From assembly GCA_002389995.1 (NCBI GenBank), contig DGRR01000141.1, forward strand, positions 484-30,238: a DNA stretch of 29,755 bases. The letters are read 5' to 3'. The position numbers and the translations under genes are program-made. This DNA is from Ruminococcus sp. UBA4383. GTDB lineage: Bacteria; Bacillota; Clostridia; Oscillospirales; Ruminococcaceae. Of the stretch, positions 7,258 to 14,602 are shown in pieces (positions within the stretch are counted from its first letter, which is position 1; each line of letters opens with the position of its first letter). The notes below the pieces were generated by a model. The model had not been told where the DNA came from, searched no databases, and saw only the letters and a program-made list of their open reading frames with translations.

Positions 7258-8955
7258 TTACTGGGGATTTTTAGCAGCTTCTTCCTCGGCAGCCTTGAGA
7301 AGTTCAGCCATATCAAAATTGAAGTTTGCGGCTTTCTTCGGTGCAGGCTTGGGAGGGTCGGGAAGTTTTACAGGTTCAGGCATTTTAACGGAATTATCGG
7401 GCTTTACAAGCTGGGGAACAGGAGGTATCTCGTCCATTCCGCCCATGTCGAAGTTTGCCTTGTTATATCCGCCTGACTGTACTGCTGCGAACGGGTCGGC
7501 ACTCTTTGCAGCCTCGGCAGCTTGTTCCTGTGAAATAACTTCGGGCTTAGGTTCTTCTTTCTTTTCCTTGACAGCGTTCTTGGGTTCATCTTTTTTCTTG
7601 GGAGATGACTTGGGTTCTTCCTTTACTTCGGGAGCGGGAGCGGCAATTGCGGGGATATTGAGTTTTATTTTGCCGTCACTGTCAACAGTTTTTCTTGCAT
7701 CGTCAACGAGTTTCTTAGCCTCTGACATACTGTCATTTGCCTGAGCGGAGAGTTTGCTGAGGGCTGAATTGATATCGTTGAACTTTGTATTGAGGTTTTC
7801 GATTTCTGTGAGGAGAGCTGTGCGGACATTCTGTGAAAGTTCGTTGATGTTCTTGTTTTCCTCTTTTGCATCGGCAGTAGTTTTTTCAGCCTGAGCCTTT
7901 GCATCGTCGATAGTTTTCTTAGCCTGTGCATCTGCATCGTCGATAGTTTTCTTAGCCTGTGCATCTGCATCATCGATAGTTTTCTTAGCCTGTGCATTTG
8001 CATCATCGACAGTCTTTTTAGCCTCTGTATTAGCCTTGTCAACAGTTTCCTTAGCCTGTTTTTCCGCATCTGCGATAGCAGCGTCAGCCTTTTCCTGAGC
8101 CTCGGCTTTGAGTTTGTTTACGGTATCATTGGCAGCGACAAAGAGGGCATTCATAGCGAGTGTGGGGTTATTTGCGGCATCTTTGAGGTCATCAATAGTT
8201 TTATTAAGTTCTGCGATTTTCTTTTCAGTTTCGGCAGCAGCGTCCTTGTTAGCCTTATCGAGCTGGGCGATTTTGCTGTCTTTGTCGGCAGATTCTTTAA
8301 TTTTAGCGTTAAGCTGTTCGTTTTTATCGGAGAGTTCCTTAGTTTTAGCCTGAAGGTCATTTGTTATCTTGGTGATTTCAGCCTTAGCCTTTGCGAGTTC
8401 AGCCTCTGCTGCGAGATTAGCGGCAGAAGCGGCGGATTTCTGTTCAGCGGCTTTGAGCTGATTTCTGAGGGTATCAATTTCCTTTTTAGCGGCTTCGAGT
8501 GCAGCCATAGCCTGCGGATTTGTGCCGTTCGGGGCAGGTGCAGCGGCTTTCTGCTCGGCAGCTTTAAGCTGTTTTTTGAGGTTATCAATTTCTTTCTTTG
8601 CATTTTCGAGAGCCTGCTGAGTCTGTGGGTTGACAGCGTTACCGCCTGCTGCGGCAGCACCACCGACCTTCATGCGTTCTATCTGCTGTTTAAGCTCATC
8701 ATTTTCTTTTCTTGCGGCTCTGAGGGCGTTATTTGTTGCGTTGAGTTTTTCCTGAAGTCTTTCAGCAAGCTGAGTTTTTTCTATAAGTTCCTGCTGCTGT
8801 GCGGGTGTTGCTGCACCCTTTGCACCCTTAGCTTCTTTGAGTTCTTTTTCAAGTCCCTCTATTTTTGAATTAAGTTCGTCGAGGTACGCAAGAACGTCCT
8901 CCTTGACGAATCCGTTGCCTATTTTGGTGCTTCTTAAAACACTTGGTTCAGCCAT
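7258..8955 (-). CDS. Long alanine-rich coiled-coil protein with N-terminal DivIVA-like motif
   Basis: 565 residues, not a named family that I recognise. The N-terminus VLRSTKIGNGFVKEDVLAYL continues DELNSKIEGLEKEL, nearly identical to both copies in the protein at 9586-9876 and similar in shape to the G-Y-x-x-x-E-V-x-x-F-L start of DivIVA. Next come two ~35-residue repeats (NPQ...ALExAKKEID...QLKAAEQK), a long Ala/Lys/Asp coiled coil, and seven 11-residue repeats (AQAKKTIDDAD type, about residues 284-360). The C-terminus is Pro/Lys/Glu-rich with two NFDM segments. There is no signal peptide or membrane segment, so it is probably a cytoplasmic filament or scaffold. The chosen ATG (8953-8955) has GGAG six bases upstream; an in-frame ATG 21 bases earlier lacks a ribosome site. 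It is the last gene of a group beginning at 9876. Confidence 0.85.
   Translation of the reverse strand: MAEPSVLRSTKIGNGFVKEDVLAYLDELNSKIEGLEKELKEAKGAKGAATPAQQQELIEKTQLAERLQEKLNATNNALRAARKENDELKQQIERMKVGGAAAAGGNAVNPQTQQALENAKKEIDNLKKQLKAAEQKAAAPAPNGTNPQAMAALEAAKKEIDTLRNQLKAAEQKSAASAANLAAEAELAKAKAEITKITNDLQAKTKELSDKNEQLNAKIKESADKDSKIAQLDKANKDAAAETEKKIAELNKTIDDLKDAANNPTLAMNALFVAANDTVNKLKAEAQEKADAAIADAEKQAKETVDKANTEAKKTVDDANAQAKKTIDDADAQAKKTIDDADAQAKKTIDDAKAQAEKTTADAKEENKNINELSQNVRTALLTEIENLNTKFNDINSALSKLSAQANDSMSEAKKLVDDARKTVDSDGKIKLNIPAIAAPAPEVKEEPKSSPKKKDEPKNAVKEKKEEPKPEVISQEQAAEAAKSADPFAAVQSGGYNKANFDMGGMDEIPPVPQLVKPDNSVKMPEPVKLPDPPKPAPKKAANFNFDMAELLKAAEEEAAKNPQ
7876..8106 (-). repeat. Seven 33-bp tandem repeats encoding 11-residue coiled-coil units
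   Basis: Units start at 7876, 7909, 7942, 7975, 8008, 8041 and 8074. The three at 7909-8007 are almost identical in DNA (GATAGTTTTCTTAGCCTGTG type on the plus strand), the outer ones diverged. Each encodes one hendecad, AQAKKTIDDAD or a variant. Near identity at DNA level suggests recent duplication, so copy number may vary among strains. Confidence 0.95.
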
Positions 8956-9043
8956 ATTGCACTCCATTCCCCGCATACAACTGCGGAATAAATTTTTTTG
9001 ATTATATTATAAAAAACATAAACGATAGTTAATTATACAGTCA

Positions 9044-9553
9044 TCAGTTTTCATGACCTGATATTAATTTTGTTATCTCGGACAATTTTCTTTTACATTC
9101 TGACAGTTCAGATTTGAGGGAAGCATTTTCCTCTGCAAGTCTTCTGACATCGGAATTGAGTTTATTGATGTAGGCGATGACATTTTCTGCGGAAAGTTCC
9201 TTTTCGTCGGAAGTTTCTGAGACTTCGGGTTCTTTTTCGGAAAATACTTTTTCAAGATTTTCTGCAAGGGAAATACCGTGTTCCTTTGCGATTTTTTCAA
9301 GTTTTTCAATCTGTGAAGTATAATAATCGCATCTGTCCTCGGCTTTTTCCGTTTCAAATCCCAGAATTTCCCTTCCCAGAGCCGAAAAATCGAAATGTGG
9401 AATAAATTCGCCTATTCCGCTTTCAATGCCTGATTTTCTCAGAATTTCCGTATATCTGAGAAATTTTCCACGGATTTTTTCGAGATAATCTTTTACATCA
9501 TCGCTGTTGTAATCTGAATCATTATCTGAAAACGGATATTTTTTATCGCTCAT
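9044..9553 (-). CDS. Small acidic coiled-coil protein with C-terminal motif copy
   Basis: 169 residues of no recognised family. The N-terminal 30 residues are Asp/Ser-rich (SDNDSDYNSDDVKDYLEKI), the middle is helical, and the C-terminal part carries LSAENVIAYINKLNSDVRRL followed by a leucine heptad coil. That segment matches the shared motif of its neighbours (K-E/D-D-V-x-x-Y-L/I-x-x-L-N-x-x-I), but here the motif is near the C-terminus. There is no signal peptide or membrane segment. The ATG at 9551-9553 has AGAGGTG upstream; the longer in-frame start at 9580 would cover that site and is rejected. It lies between two motif proteins, 32 bases after the first and 88 bases before the second, and is probably cotranscribed with both. 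Confidence 0.75.
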   Translation of the reverse strand: MSDKKYPFSDNDSDYNSDDVKDYLEKIRGKFLRYTEILRKSGIESGIGEFIPHFDFSALGREILGFETEKAEDRCDYYTSQIEKLEKIAKEHGISLAENLEKVFSEKEPEVSETSDEKELSAENVIAYINKLNSDVRRLAEENASLKSELSECKRKLSEITKLISGHEN

Positions 9554-9585
9554 AATGCACCTCTTTTTCTTAAAACGCAAAGAAA

Positions 9586-9876
9586 TCAGTTATTGTTATC
9601 CTGTGATTTTTTTATTTCTGTTTCGAGTCTGCTTATTTTTGAATTAAGTGCGTCGAGATAGGCAAGTACATCTTCCTTTACGAAACCTTTGCCGATTTTG
9701 GTAGTTCTGAGTACACCGACTTCGCTGCCGTAATTGCAGTCCTGAGGGATAGGGATATCCTTGCTTCTCAGTTCGCTTTCGAGAACTTCTATTTTTGAAT
9801 TTAACTCGCTGAGATATGAGAGAACGTCTTCTTTTACGAATCCGTTGCCGAACTTAGTAGTTCTGAAACCGTCCAT
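9586..9876 (-). CDS. 96-residue protein made of two DivIVA-like motif copies
   Basis: The whole protein is two copies of one ~35-residue unit: RTTKFGNGFVKEDVLSYLSE at the start, then LRTTKIGKGFVKEDVLAYLD, each followed by LNSKI and a short coiled-coil segment (VLESEL, RLETEI). The second copy is nearly identical to the N-terminus of the 565-residue protein at 7258-8955. I know of no named family. The ATG at 9874-9876 has GGAG with six-base spacing; an in-frame ATG 48 bases upstream would read through the leader hairpin and has no ribosome site. It has its own strong promoter (9956-9984) and is the first gene of the group. A protein consisting only of the motif suggests an adaptor that pairs with the longer homologues through coiled coils. 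Confidence 0.8.
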   Translation of the reverse strand: MDGFRTTKFGNGFVKEDVLSYLSELNSKIEVLESELRSKDIPIPQDCNYGSEVGVLRTTKIGKGFVKEDVLAYLDALNSKISRLETEIKKSQDNNN

Positions 9877-9921
9877 ACTGCACTCCATTCTCCGCACAAG
9901 CCTGCGGAACAAATTTTTTAA
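9877..9921 (-). promoter_or_regulatory. Leader hairpin before the ribosome binding site (duplicated at 8956-9000)
   Basis: On the minus strand TCCGCA, loop GGCTTG, TGCGGA sits just before GAATGGAGTGCAGT and the ATG. The same block, AAATTT, TTCCGCAG...GCGG and GAATGGAGTGCA, recurs before the gene at 7258-8955 (8956-9000) with about four fifths identity, so leader and motif were duplicated together. Confidence 0.7.
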
Positions 9922-9955
9922 CATTAATTACAAATAAATAATCAACTTCCTATTA

Positions 9956-9984
9956 ATTATAACACATTTTTTCTCACAATTCAA
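9956..9984 (-). promoter_or_regulatory. SigA-type promoter of the coiled-coil gene group
   Basis: Minus strand: -35 TTGAAT (9984-9979), 17-base spacer, -10 TATAAT (9961-9956). The start would be near 9949, giving a ~73-base leader that contains the hairpin before the ATG at 9876. Confidence 0.75.
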
Positions 9985-10070
9985 TCTTGAAAATGTAGAA
10001 TTTTAGCGTTGATTTTAGTGCAATTTACTATATAAAATTCCCATTTTATACTAAATGTATAATATGCAGG

Positions 10071-10104
10071 CTAAAAATAAAGGACTGCCATGCATGACAG
10101 TCCT
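10071..10104 (-). terminator. Terminator ending the ftsZ transcript
   Basis: Minus strand: AGGACTGTCATG pairs with CATGGCAGTCCT (10104-10081), followed by TTATTTTTAG. It lies seven bases past the stop codon of the gene at 10111 and separates the ftsZ unit from the coiled-coil group. Confidence 0.88.
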
Positions 10105-10110
10105 GTTTAA

Positions 10111-10590
10111 TCAGTTTTTAAATATCTTGAAAATATCACCGAGACCGAGGGCATCATTTATGCTGTCTATATCTTCATCTGTTGGCAGAGCAGGTTTTTC
10201 ATCGGGTTCGGGGGTGAGGTCAGATTCAACGACCTGTGGTTCTTCGGCAGCTGTTTCCTGTTCGGGTTCCTGTGCAGGTTCTTCGGCAGGAGTTGCAGGA
10301 GCGGCAGCAGTTTCAGCGGGTTTATTATTCTGTGCCATATGGTCTTCAAGGAATTTTACAGCGGCATCATTTCTTCTTTTAGCGGCTGCAATCTGTTCCT
10401 CAGCGGCTTCAACGGCTTTCTGGGAGGTTCTGAGCATTTTGATGAGAGTGCTTTCAGCGTCCTTATAAGCCTCAGCCTTTGCAAGTTCAGCCTCAAGGTA
10501 ATCAATACGCTCATTAAGGCTGTTTATGTACTGAAAAATATCGTCCTTGCTTATTCTGGTATTGAGGTTGTTTGAATTTCCGTTATTCAT
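10111..10590 (-). CDS. FtsZ-adjacent coiled-coil protein with FtsZ-like C-terminal peptide
   Basis: 159 residues, no recognised family. The N-terminus TRISKDDIFQYINSLNERID continues YLEAELAKAE: it is the shared motif of the downstream group followed by a helical coil to about residue 85. A disordered Ala/Pro/Glu region follows, and the last residues are LGLGDIFKIFKN. That end resembles the last residues of the FtsZ encoded just upstream (DLDDIFKMLGN). The protein has the look of a cytoplasmic adaptor with a coiled-coil head and a tail that mimics FtsZ. The ATG (10588-10590) has AAAGGTGA at spacing six. The ftsZ stop is 55 bases upstream, no promoter is visible between them, and a terminator follows, so it is probably cotranscribed with ftsZ. 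Confidence 0.82.
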   Translation of the reverse strand: MNNGNSNNLNTRISKDDIFQYINSLNERIDYLEAELAKAEAYKDAESTLIKMLRTSQKAVEAAEEQIAAAKRRNDAAVKFLEDHMAQNNKPAETAAAPATPAEEPAQEPEQETAAEEPQVVESDLTPEPDEKPALPTDEDIDSINDALGLGDIFKIFKN

Positions 10591-10609
10591 AAATATCACC
10601 TTTCCGAAT

Positions 10610-10637
10610 CAGCGGCAGCCCTTGTGAACTGCCGCTG
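10610..10637 (-). other. Hairpin in the ftsZ to motif-gene spacer
   Basis: CAGCGGCAG and CTGCCGCTG form a nine-pair GC-rich stem with a ten-base loop, directly before the AAAGG ribosome site of the gene at 10111-10590. No U tract follows on the minus strand, so it is not a standard terminator; control of translation or mRNA processing is more likely. Confidence 0.65.
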
Positions 10638-10645
10638 AAAAATAA

Positions 10646-11980
10646 TCAATTGCCGAGCATTTTGAAAATATCGTCCAGATCGTAATCCTGAGCGGACTGA
10701 TTTCTCTGACCTGCGTTTCCGATTCCAAGGTCATCAATGAGGGGGTTGTCTATCTGGATAACGCCGTCCTTTTTAGGTTTAGCGGAGGGCATGGGCATAT
10801 CCATTGAAGAAGATCTTGACTGCTGAACAGGTGCAGGAGCGGGATTCTGTACAGGTGCAGGATTCTGCACGGGAGGGGGATTATATCCTCTCTGGGGCTG
10901 GCGGTTATCCTGATAGCCCTGCATAAAATTGCTGTTATAGTCGTCATAATTATTTGTTTTGGGGATATCAATTGCAGGAGAAACTGTATTGATTTCCTCA
11001 GCAGGTTCTTCGGCAGGAGCATTGGGGTCATCGAATCCTGCGGCTATTACTGTGATAGTCATTTCGTCCTGCATATCTTCTCTGAAAGCAGTACCGAATA
11101 TGAACTCAACGCCTTCTGCGGCTGTATCTGTAATCATCTTTGTTGCGGCATCTACATCGGAGGAGAGTATATCCTCTGACATTGCGATATTTATGAGAAG
11201 TCTCTTAGCACCTGAGATAGAAGTTTCGAGAAGCGGACTGGAAATAACCTGAGAAGCGGCTTCCTTGGCCTTATCCTTGCCTGAGCCGTGACCGATAGCC
11301 ATATGAGCGTAGCCTGCGCCTCTCATGATTGTGGAAACGTCTGCAAAGTCGAGGTTTATATAGCCTTCCTCGACTATGAGGTCGGAAATACTTTTAACAC
11401 CTGTTTTGAGGACATCATCTGAGAGTGAGAAAGACTGTTTCATAGTGAGCTGCTGTTTGCCGTCGAGGAGTCTTTCATTGGGGATAACTATGAGGGAATC
11501 CACATATTTGCGGAGTTCTGCGATACCTTTTTCAGCCTGAGCCATTTTCTGTTCTCTTTCAAAGAGGAAAGGCTTTGTAACGACTGCAACGGTGAGTATA
11601 TCCATTTCCTTGGCAATTTTAGCAACAACGGGAGCTGCGCCTGTACCTGTACCGCCGCCCATGCCTGCGGTAATGAAAATCATATCTGCGCCTTTGATAT
11701 GGCTTTCGATTTCGTCTCTGTTTTCCTCAGCGGAACGCTGACCTATTTCGGGTTTATTTCCTGCGCCTCTGCCCTTTGTAAGCTTTGCGCCTATGGGTAT
11801 TCTTGTTGTAGCCTTTGACTTATTGAGAGCCTTAGCGTCAGTATTAATAGCAATATACTCGATATTGCTGACTTCGGAGTCAACCATACAGTTGACGGCA
11901 TTTCCGCCGCCGCCGCCTACACCTATAACTTTTATATTAACATCGGGTTCAATTGCTTCTTCGTAATTAAAATCTGACAT
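10646..11980 (-). CDS. ftsZ: Cell division protein FtsZ
   Basis: 444 residues. This is the tubulin-like GTPase that forms the Z-ring. The GTP-binding signature GGGTGTG is at 108-114, preceded by VGGGGGNAVN (21-30), and the T7 region contains NLDFADVSTIM. The core ends at about residue 325; a ~100-residue disordered Pro/Gln/Asn linker follows. The last residues, DLDDIFKMLGN, do not match the usual FtsZ C-terminal peptide (DIPxFLR), the docking site for FtsA, SepF, ZipA and EzrA, so partners here must recognise a different tail. The ATG (11978-11980) follows AGGAGGAG. It has its own promoter at 12089-12117 and a ~100-base leader with a hairpin. It follows ftsQ in the dcw cluster without an ftsA gene. 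Confidence 0.98.
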   Translation of the reverse strand: MSDFNYEEAIEPDVNIKVIGVGGGGGNAVNCMVDSEVSNIEYIAINTDAKALNKSKATTRIPIGAKLTKGRGAGNKPEIGQRSAEENRDEIESHIKGADMIFITAGMGGGTGTGAAPVVAKIAKEMDILTVAVVTKPFLFEREQKMAQAEKGIAELRKYVDSLIVIPNERLLDGKQQLTMKQSFSLSDDVLKTGVKSISDLIVEEGYINLDFADVSTIMRGAGYAHMAIGHGSGKDKAKEAASQVISSPLLETSISGAKRLLINIAMSEDILSSDVDAATKMITDTAAEGVEFIFGTAFREDMQDEMTITVIAAGFDDPNAPAEEPAEEINTVSPAIDIPKTNNYDDYNSNFMQGYQDNRQPQRGYNPPPVQNPAPVQNPAPAPVQQSRSSSMDMPMPSAKPKKDGVIQIDNPLIDDLGIGNAGQRNQSAQDYDLDDIFKMLGN

Positions 11981-12010
11981 TGAAAACTCCTCCTATATTG
12001 TTTACATCTG

Positions 12011-12041
12011 CCGTAATCCTAAAATGCTGTGGGGAATACGG
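12011..12041 (-). promoter_or_regulatory. Hairpin in the ftsZ leader
   Basis: Minus strand: CCGTATTCC and GGATTACGG pair over nine positions with one T-T mismatch, loop of about 13 bases, some 20 bases before the AGGAGGAG ribosome site. It could tune ftsZ mRNA stability or translation; no known riboswitch is recognised. Confidence 0.5.
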
Positions 12042-12088
12042 ATATGATATCTATTTTATGAAAAAATTAAGCTATAATTACACATAAC

Positions 12089-12117
12089 ATTGTATCATAT
12101 TATTCGCTTTTTTTCAA
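12089..12117 (-). promoter_or_regulatory. SigA-type promoter of ftsZ
   Basis: Minus strand: -35 TTGAAA (12117-12112), 17-base spacer, -10 TACAAT (12094-12089). The start would be near 12082. This gives ftsZ expression independent of the rest of the dcw cluster, as is known in other bacteria. Confidence 0.72.
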
Positions 12118-12195
12118 GTCTCAGAAAAATTTTTTTAAATTTCATCATATTGTACAATTAAATTTTGAAATATTTCCGCATTTTATACAATACTT

Positions 12196-13293
12196 TTACC
12201 AGCCCTGATACTGATAATCCCAGTTGTTATAGTAATTGTAATTGGGGTCAGCATAACCGTAATTCGGGTCATAATAGCCGTAATTCGGGTCAGCATAGCC
12301 GTAATTGGGGTCTGCATAGCCATAATTCGGGTCATAATAATAATTATAATTGGGGTCGTAGTAGCCGTTGGCGGGCTGATTTGCGTTATCGGGAACGGTA
12401 TAGTCATCGGGAATCTGTACATTTTCGGGCTGTACAGCGGTAGTGGTGGTAGTTGTGACGGTATCTTCCTTTGAAGTGGTGGTAGTTGTAGCTATTTCGG
12501 GTTCAAAGGAATCGACTCCCGCACGGAAACTGCACTGATTTGAGCCTATTATCTGCAAAAGACCTTTTTTGCCTTTGACGGTAGGCTGTTCCAGAACGCT
12601 TGATGCAAGGTCAAGCTTATATTCCATATCGTCGCAGTTTCCTATTTTCATAAGGACACCGTTTTCATAGACAAGCTTGATATTGCTTTTGTCGGTCATA
12701 TCTATTGTTGTTATGCCCATTTCATCGTATTTTACAAAATTTTCGAGCATATCAGCGAAAGCACTGTTTTTCTCCTCATTTATTGATGTTACATTTTCGC
12801 CTGCTGTCATTGTCTTTGGTTCAAAGCCCTGCACAAGGGCAAGTCCTTCTATTGCGGAAGGATTGTTGGCGAGTATTTTTCCTTTTTCGCTTACAAGAAG
12901 CACACCTCCCTGATACTCTATATTATATGTAGGTATGCATCTTGTAACGTGTATGCTTATTGAATAGGGAAATTTCTTTTTTATTTCGATATCCTCAACA
13001 TTGAGGAGTTCCTCATGCATTTTTTTCTTGGTTTCTTCTATATCTATTCTGAAAAGGTTATCGCCTATACTTATTCCCGAAGCATTTACTATATCTGTCG
13101 GGGTATATGTATCGGATTCGCCTGAAATAACTATCTCGTTTATATTGAACATAAAAGTAAAACAAAGCGTAATGCCTACTGTTATGACAAGAAGTATTAC
13201 TGCAAGGACATATACGCTCATTTTTCGTCTTCTTCGGCTTTTTCGCCTGTCGCTGTTTTCTCTTTTGATATTTGTCTTTTCAACATCATTCAT
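12196..13293 (-). CDS. ftsQ: Cell division protein FtsQ/DivIB with repetitive Tyr-rich tail
   Basis: 365 residues, about 100 more than usual. Basic cytoplasmic N-terminus, transmembrane helix at about 25-48, then the POTRA domain (NINEIVISGESDTYTPTDIV and following) and beta domain to about 265. FtsQ/DivIB bridges early and late divisome proteins and binds FtsL and DivIC outside the membrane. The extra C-terminus has a Thr-rich linker (TTTTTSKEDTVTTTTTT) and then six near-identical seven-residue units of the type YADPNYG (residues 311-353). The same DPNYGY repeats end the SpoIID-like protein at 24559-26181. The ATG at 13291-13293 has GAGGG at spacing six. It follows murA by 21 bases. The family call is firm; the tail's role is unknown. 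Confidence 0.92.
   Translation of the reverse strand: MNDVEKTNIKRENSDRRKSRRRRKMSVYVLAVILLVITVGITLCFTFMFNINEIVISGESDTYTPTDIVNASGISIGDNLFRIDIEETKKKMHEELLNVEDIEIKKKFPYSISIHVTRCIPTYNIEYQGGVLLVSEKGKILANNPSAIEGLALVQGFEPKTMTAGENVTSINEEKNSAFADMLENFVKYDEMGITTIDMTDKSNIKLVYENGVLMKIGNCDDMEYKLDLASSVLEQPTVKGKKGLLQIIGSNQCSFRAGVDSFEPEIATTTTTSKEDTVTTTTTTAVQPENVQIPDDYTVPDNANQPANGYYDPNYNYYYDPNYGYADPNYGYADPNYGYYDPNYGYADPNYNYYNNWDYQYQGW
12235..12363 (-). repeat. 21-bp repeats encoding the DPNYGYA tail of FtsQ
   Basis: Six tandem units of about 21 bases, each encoding a variant of YADPNYG or YYDPNYG. Units are nearly identical in DNA (ATAGCCGTAATTCGGGTC type on the plus strand), which suggests expansion by slippage or recombination. 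Confidence 0.9.
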
Positions 13294-13314
13294 ATTTATC
13301 CCTCTCGGCAGTAT

Positions 13315-14577
13315 TCACTGCACTCTCTTTATATCTCCTCCGAGAAGTCTGACCGCCTCCTCTATTTTTTCATATCCTCTGTCTACGTGATAAATGCGGC
13401 TTATTTCGGAAGTACCCTCCGCCGCAAGTGCCGCAGCAATCATTGCTGCTCCGCCCCGCAGGTCGGTAGCCTCCACATTTGCACCGTAAAGGTGTTTAAC
13501 TCCCTTGATTACGGCTATTTTGCCCATTACCTGAATATCCGCCCCCATTTTCACGAGGGCATCTGTATGCCTGTAACGGCAGTCAAATATATTTTCTTCA
13601 AATACGCTTGTTCCGTCTGCCGTACAGAGTGCCGCCATAAGTACCGCCTGTGCATCGGTGGGGAATCCGGGGTGCGGCATGGTTCTTATTCTGTCACGCA
13701 CCGCACGGATACGTCCCGCACTGCGTATATATATTTTATTTTCGCCTGTATTAAGCGTGCAGCCCGTCTGTTCAATAACGGAAAGAAAAGGTTCAAGTTC
13801 CGCAACACAGGCATTTCTGAGTATTATTTCACCGCCTGCGGCTGCTGTCATGGAGAGATATGTCGCACCTGCAATTCTGTCGGGCATGACGGAATATTCA
13901 CAGCCGTGAAGTTTTTCCCTGCCGTTTATTATGATTCTGCTTTCACCGTCACCTTTTATATCCGCACCGCATTTGCGTAAAAATCCGCACAAATCGGATA
14001 TTTCGGGTTCTCTTGCGGCATTGTTTATAATAGTTTCACCGTCTGCAAGGACTGCACAGAGTATTATATTTTCCGTAGCACCTACGGACGGAAAATTGAG
14101 ATTTATTTTAGCACCTTTTGGGCGGTCAGAACGTGTGCGGCATATAATTCTGCCGCCTGTTTCCCTTATATCAATCCCCATTTTCCGCATAGCTGAAATA
14201 TGCATATCTATCGGCCGTGGACCGAGTTCACAGCCTCCGGGAATACTGACGGTACATTCTTTCATTCTGCCGAGTACAGCCCCCATGAAAACTATTGAGG
14301 AACGCATTTCTCCCATAAGTTTTTCAGGGATTTCCGCTGAGGACAAAGCAGAAGAATCTGTCATTACTTTATTTTTTGAAAAACTGCATTTACAGCCAAG
14401 ACAGTTGAGTATTCTTGATGCCGAATAAACATCTGTAAGTTCGGGACAGTTTTCTATAAGGCACTGTCCTTCGGGAAGAACAGATGCCGCCATAATCGGA
14501 AGCGCACTGTTTTTACTTCCCTGAAGTTTGAGTTCACCCCTTAAACGACTGCCTCCCTTTACTATGAATTTCTGCAT
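13315..14577 (-). CDS. murA: UDP-N-acetylglucosamine 1-carboxyvinyltransferase (MurA)
   Basis: 420 residues, full length. It transfers enolpyruvate from PEP to UDP-GlcNAc, the first committed step of peptidoglycan synthesis, in the cytoplasm. The substrate-binding Lys22-Asn23 are in LQGSKNSALP, and the catalytic cysteine that fosfomycin attacks is Cys116 in PGGCELGPRPID; Asp-containing HPGFPTDAQA is also present. The ATG follows GAGGTG. The 89-base gap from murG contains a possible internal promoter. The downstream ftsQ gene starts after 21 bases. Firmicutes often have two MurA paralogues; the position in the dcw cluster suggests this is the main one, but the sequence alone does not prove it. 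Confidence 0.97.
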   Translation of the reverse strand: MQKFIVKGGSRLRGELKLQGSKNSALPIMAASVLPEGQCLIENCPELTDVYSASRILNCLGCKCSFSKNKVMTDSSALSSAEIPEKLMGEMRSSIVFMGAVLGRMKECTVSIPGGCELGPRPIDMHISAMRKMGIDIRETGGRIICRTRSDRPKGAKINLNFPSVGATENIILCAVLADGETIINNAAREPEISDLCGFLRKCGADIKGDGESRIIINGREKLHGCEYSVMPDRIAGATYLSMTAAAGGEIILRNACVAELEPFLSVIEQTGCTLNTGENKIYIRSAGRIRAVRDRIRTMPHPGFPTDAQAVLMAALCTADGTSVFEENIFDCRYRHTDALVKMGADIQVMGKIAVIKGVKHLYGANVEATDLRGGAAMIAAALAAEGTSEISRIYHVDRGYEKIEEAVRLLGGDIKRVQ

Positions 14578-14602
14578 AATATCACCTCAGAACATTTTCT
14601 GT

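Noticed and set aside
7876..8106. Regularly spaced repeats that could suggest a CRISPR array
   Set aside because: The 33-base units are directly adjacent without spacers, stay in frame with a coiled-coil gene and encode an 11-residue repeat.
8956..8976. Upstream start of the 7258 gene (7 extra residues)
   Set aside because: The extra residues overlap the GGAG ribosome site; the same arrangement in the paralogue at 9876 supports the downstream ATG.
10610..10637. GC-rich stem after ftsZ as a terminator
   Set aside because: No T run follows it in the direction of transcription; the T-rich side is upstream. A true terminator lies at 10071-10104 after the next gene.
12165..12443. Plus-strand open frame opposite the FtsQ tail
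   Set aside because: Its His/Asn/Ser repeats are the complement of the DPNYGY repeat; no ribosome site is present.
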